This document shows, piece after piece, positions 62,701-64,000 of a stretch of DNA of 64,000 nt (the stretch's first letter is position 1; every line of letters starts with the position of its first letter). Under the pieces are notes generated by a model. That model was not told where the DNA came from, searched no databases, and worked only from the letters and a program-made list of their open reading frames with translations. This DNA comes from Taenia hydatigena (Eukaryota > Platyhelminthes > Cestoda > Cyclophyllidea > Taeniidae). The translations under genes and the position numbers were made by a program. The stretch is from contig JADWOT020000010.1 of NCBI GenBank assembly GCA_036345935.2, positions 1,684,309 through 1,748,308 on the forward strand, written 5' to 3'.

Positions 62701-63479
62701 TAAGGTGCTGGCTGAACTTGTACAAATTACTGCCTTAATATGCATTGAAACTTATTGTAATCACCTCTAGTGACCTTCCTGATGCGAGGCAACAGTTGGC
62801 TCAAAAACACACCTTCGCTAGCTCCACTGCAATTGCTATGTGCGAGTCGACAATTTTTTTACTCAATTATACCACGAGTTGCTTGAAGTGCTTCTATGCG
62901 TCTAAAAGGCTTTAGCTGCAGAAAGAAACATCAGGCACTAAACGCCGAGCACAAGCAGACTAGAATTGGCAGCGCATTAATGTCGGCGTCTCTACTCATT
63001 CTCCTCCACCTTCTTCGTATCGCTATGATGTACAAAGTTTGACCAAAGTATGAAAGCACGACGTTACAAGGTATGCTGTCCAAAGCCCACCCCAGATGGC
63101 ACTAAGAGACAACACAGGGTAGTGCCGCTAAATGATTGACGCGCGTCAGATTCGAGAAGGTCAATCAGAAAGCATGCCATCAGACATGCCCTTCTACGTG
63201 TTGTAAAGTCCGCTATTAATTATCTTGCTTTTCAGTGTGAACCCTATAATTCTGGTGTTCAAAAGCGTCTCTCCCATGCTTCCATATACCTCTCGCCTCT
63301 GATCACCGTTTAATTAGGTTTGTCTGCCACAAAACCTACATTTAATCGTCAATCATTTGCGTAGGCAAAATAAAAATCACATATGGTCGCACAGGCAAAA
63401 CACATCAAATAGGAATTGCAAAAGGAATTTCTGGTTGTCCTAAAATAAGACAAAAAAAAGTGAAGACATGAAAAATATA
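62701..63479. other. no feature seen
   Basis: Unassigned sequence between the decayed and the recognisable satellite pieces. Confidence 0.5.
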
Positions 63480-64000
63480 TTAATGCAAGAAAAGGGGCTG
63501 GTTGGTCAGAAGCGCAGGAGGTAGATCGATGGGAACGAAAGAGAGTTTACGCCGCACCAGCAAGTGATATGAAAGTAATTGGGGCGAAATGAAGTACACA
63601 AAGTCGGAATGTGTAAAATGCAAAAGATGCAGACAAAAGAGGTTTAAAGAAGTAGAAAAAAATGAAATGGGGCTGGCTGGCTGGCCAGTGGTTCGATGGC
63701 GACGCAATGGAACTCACGCGCTCCCAAATCGTGAAATGCAATCATCTGGCGCCAAATTGATTTCACCAAGTCGCAATGCATGAAATGCCAACGACGCAGA
63801 CGAAGTAGGTTTGACGAAATCGCAAAGCAGCATGAAATGGGGCCGGATGGGTGGCTGGCTGACAGGCTGAGTGACTGGCTGACCCTAAATCATGGGAGCG
63901 CGTAAGCTCCATTTCGTCGCCATCGAACCACCGGCCAGCCAGCCAGCCAGCCAGCCAGCCCCAATTCATGCTGCTTTGCGATTTCGTCAAACCTACTTCG
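63480..64000. repeat. satellite family at right edge with orientation switch
   Basis: From about 63490 to 63880 the monomer is on the minus strand (GCCAAATTGATTTCACCAAG near 63752, GGCTGGCTGG runs near 63670 and 63850). From about 63890 to the window end it is on the plus strand (CGTCGCCATCGAACCACC, then GCCAGCCAGCCAGCC, then CCAATTCATGC). The junction lies near 63880-63890. The copies differ clearly from the 21-kb monomers, and the array may continue past the window. Confidence 0.85.

Overview
The window reads as non-coding-rich nuclear DNA from an animal. It is AT-leaning and dense in diverged repeats. Short exons are split by GT-AG introns, some extremely small (30, 59, 84 and 147 bp). There is no operon structure, no ribosome-binding-site pattern and no long intact open reading frame. 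Tiny introns mixed with large repeat-filled gaps would suit a flatworm, but that assignment is an inference. Protein-level recognition is limited to a few stretches, and most of the 64 kb carries no gene I can support.

The clearest gene remnant lies at 36.8-39.2 kb on the + strand. It is a sirtuin of the SIRT5 (class III) type in at least four exon segments. Its alignment to SIRT5 is gap-free over long stretches, but the NAD-binding and catalytic motifs are altered one after another. It looks like a sirtuin pseudoenzyme or an unprocessed pseudogene. The intron between its third and fourth recognised exons contains a retroelement-like repeat. A second spliced gene piece at 11.94-12.56 kb (+) joins three exons in matching phase across 84- and 147-bp introns. 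It encodes two C2H2/U1-like zinc fingers, each missing one zinc ligand. Other exon-like segments with plausible splice signals but no recognised function lie near 3.4, 7.0, 11.05, 27.8, 30.8, 41.3, 51.9 and 58.2 kb. They cannot be joined into genes from this window alone.

Repeats dominate the layout. At 21.15-23.91 kb there is a tandem satellite of about 13 monomers near 207 bp, rich in GCCA tetranucleotides, with an internal duplication at an offset of 812 bp. The same family recurs at the right edge (63.48-64.0 kb), where it switches orientation, and an older decayed relative seems to fill about 61.5-62.7 kb. Four dispersed families were found by self-comparison: R1 (about 1.6-3.3, 47.4-48.3 and, inverted, 14.3-14.9 kb), R2 (about 34.0-35.95 and 55.4-57.4 kb, 2 kb each), R3 (about 3.7-4.2 and 37.4-38.0 kb, next to a Gag-like frame) and R4 (about 9.16-10.0 and 23.9-24.7 kb, the latter touching the satellite). 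A fold-back palindrome of about 225 bp sits at 45.43-45.65 kb.

No rRNA, tRNA, CRISPR array or clear promoter was found. Repeat boundaries were drawn by eye and may be off by tens of bases.
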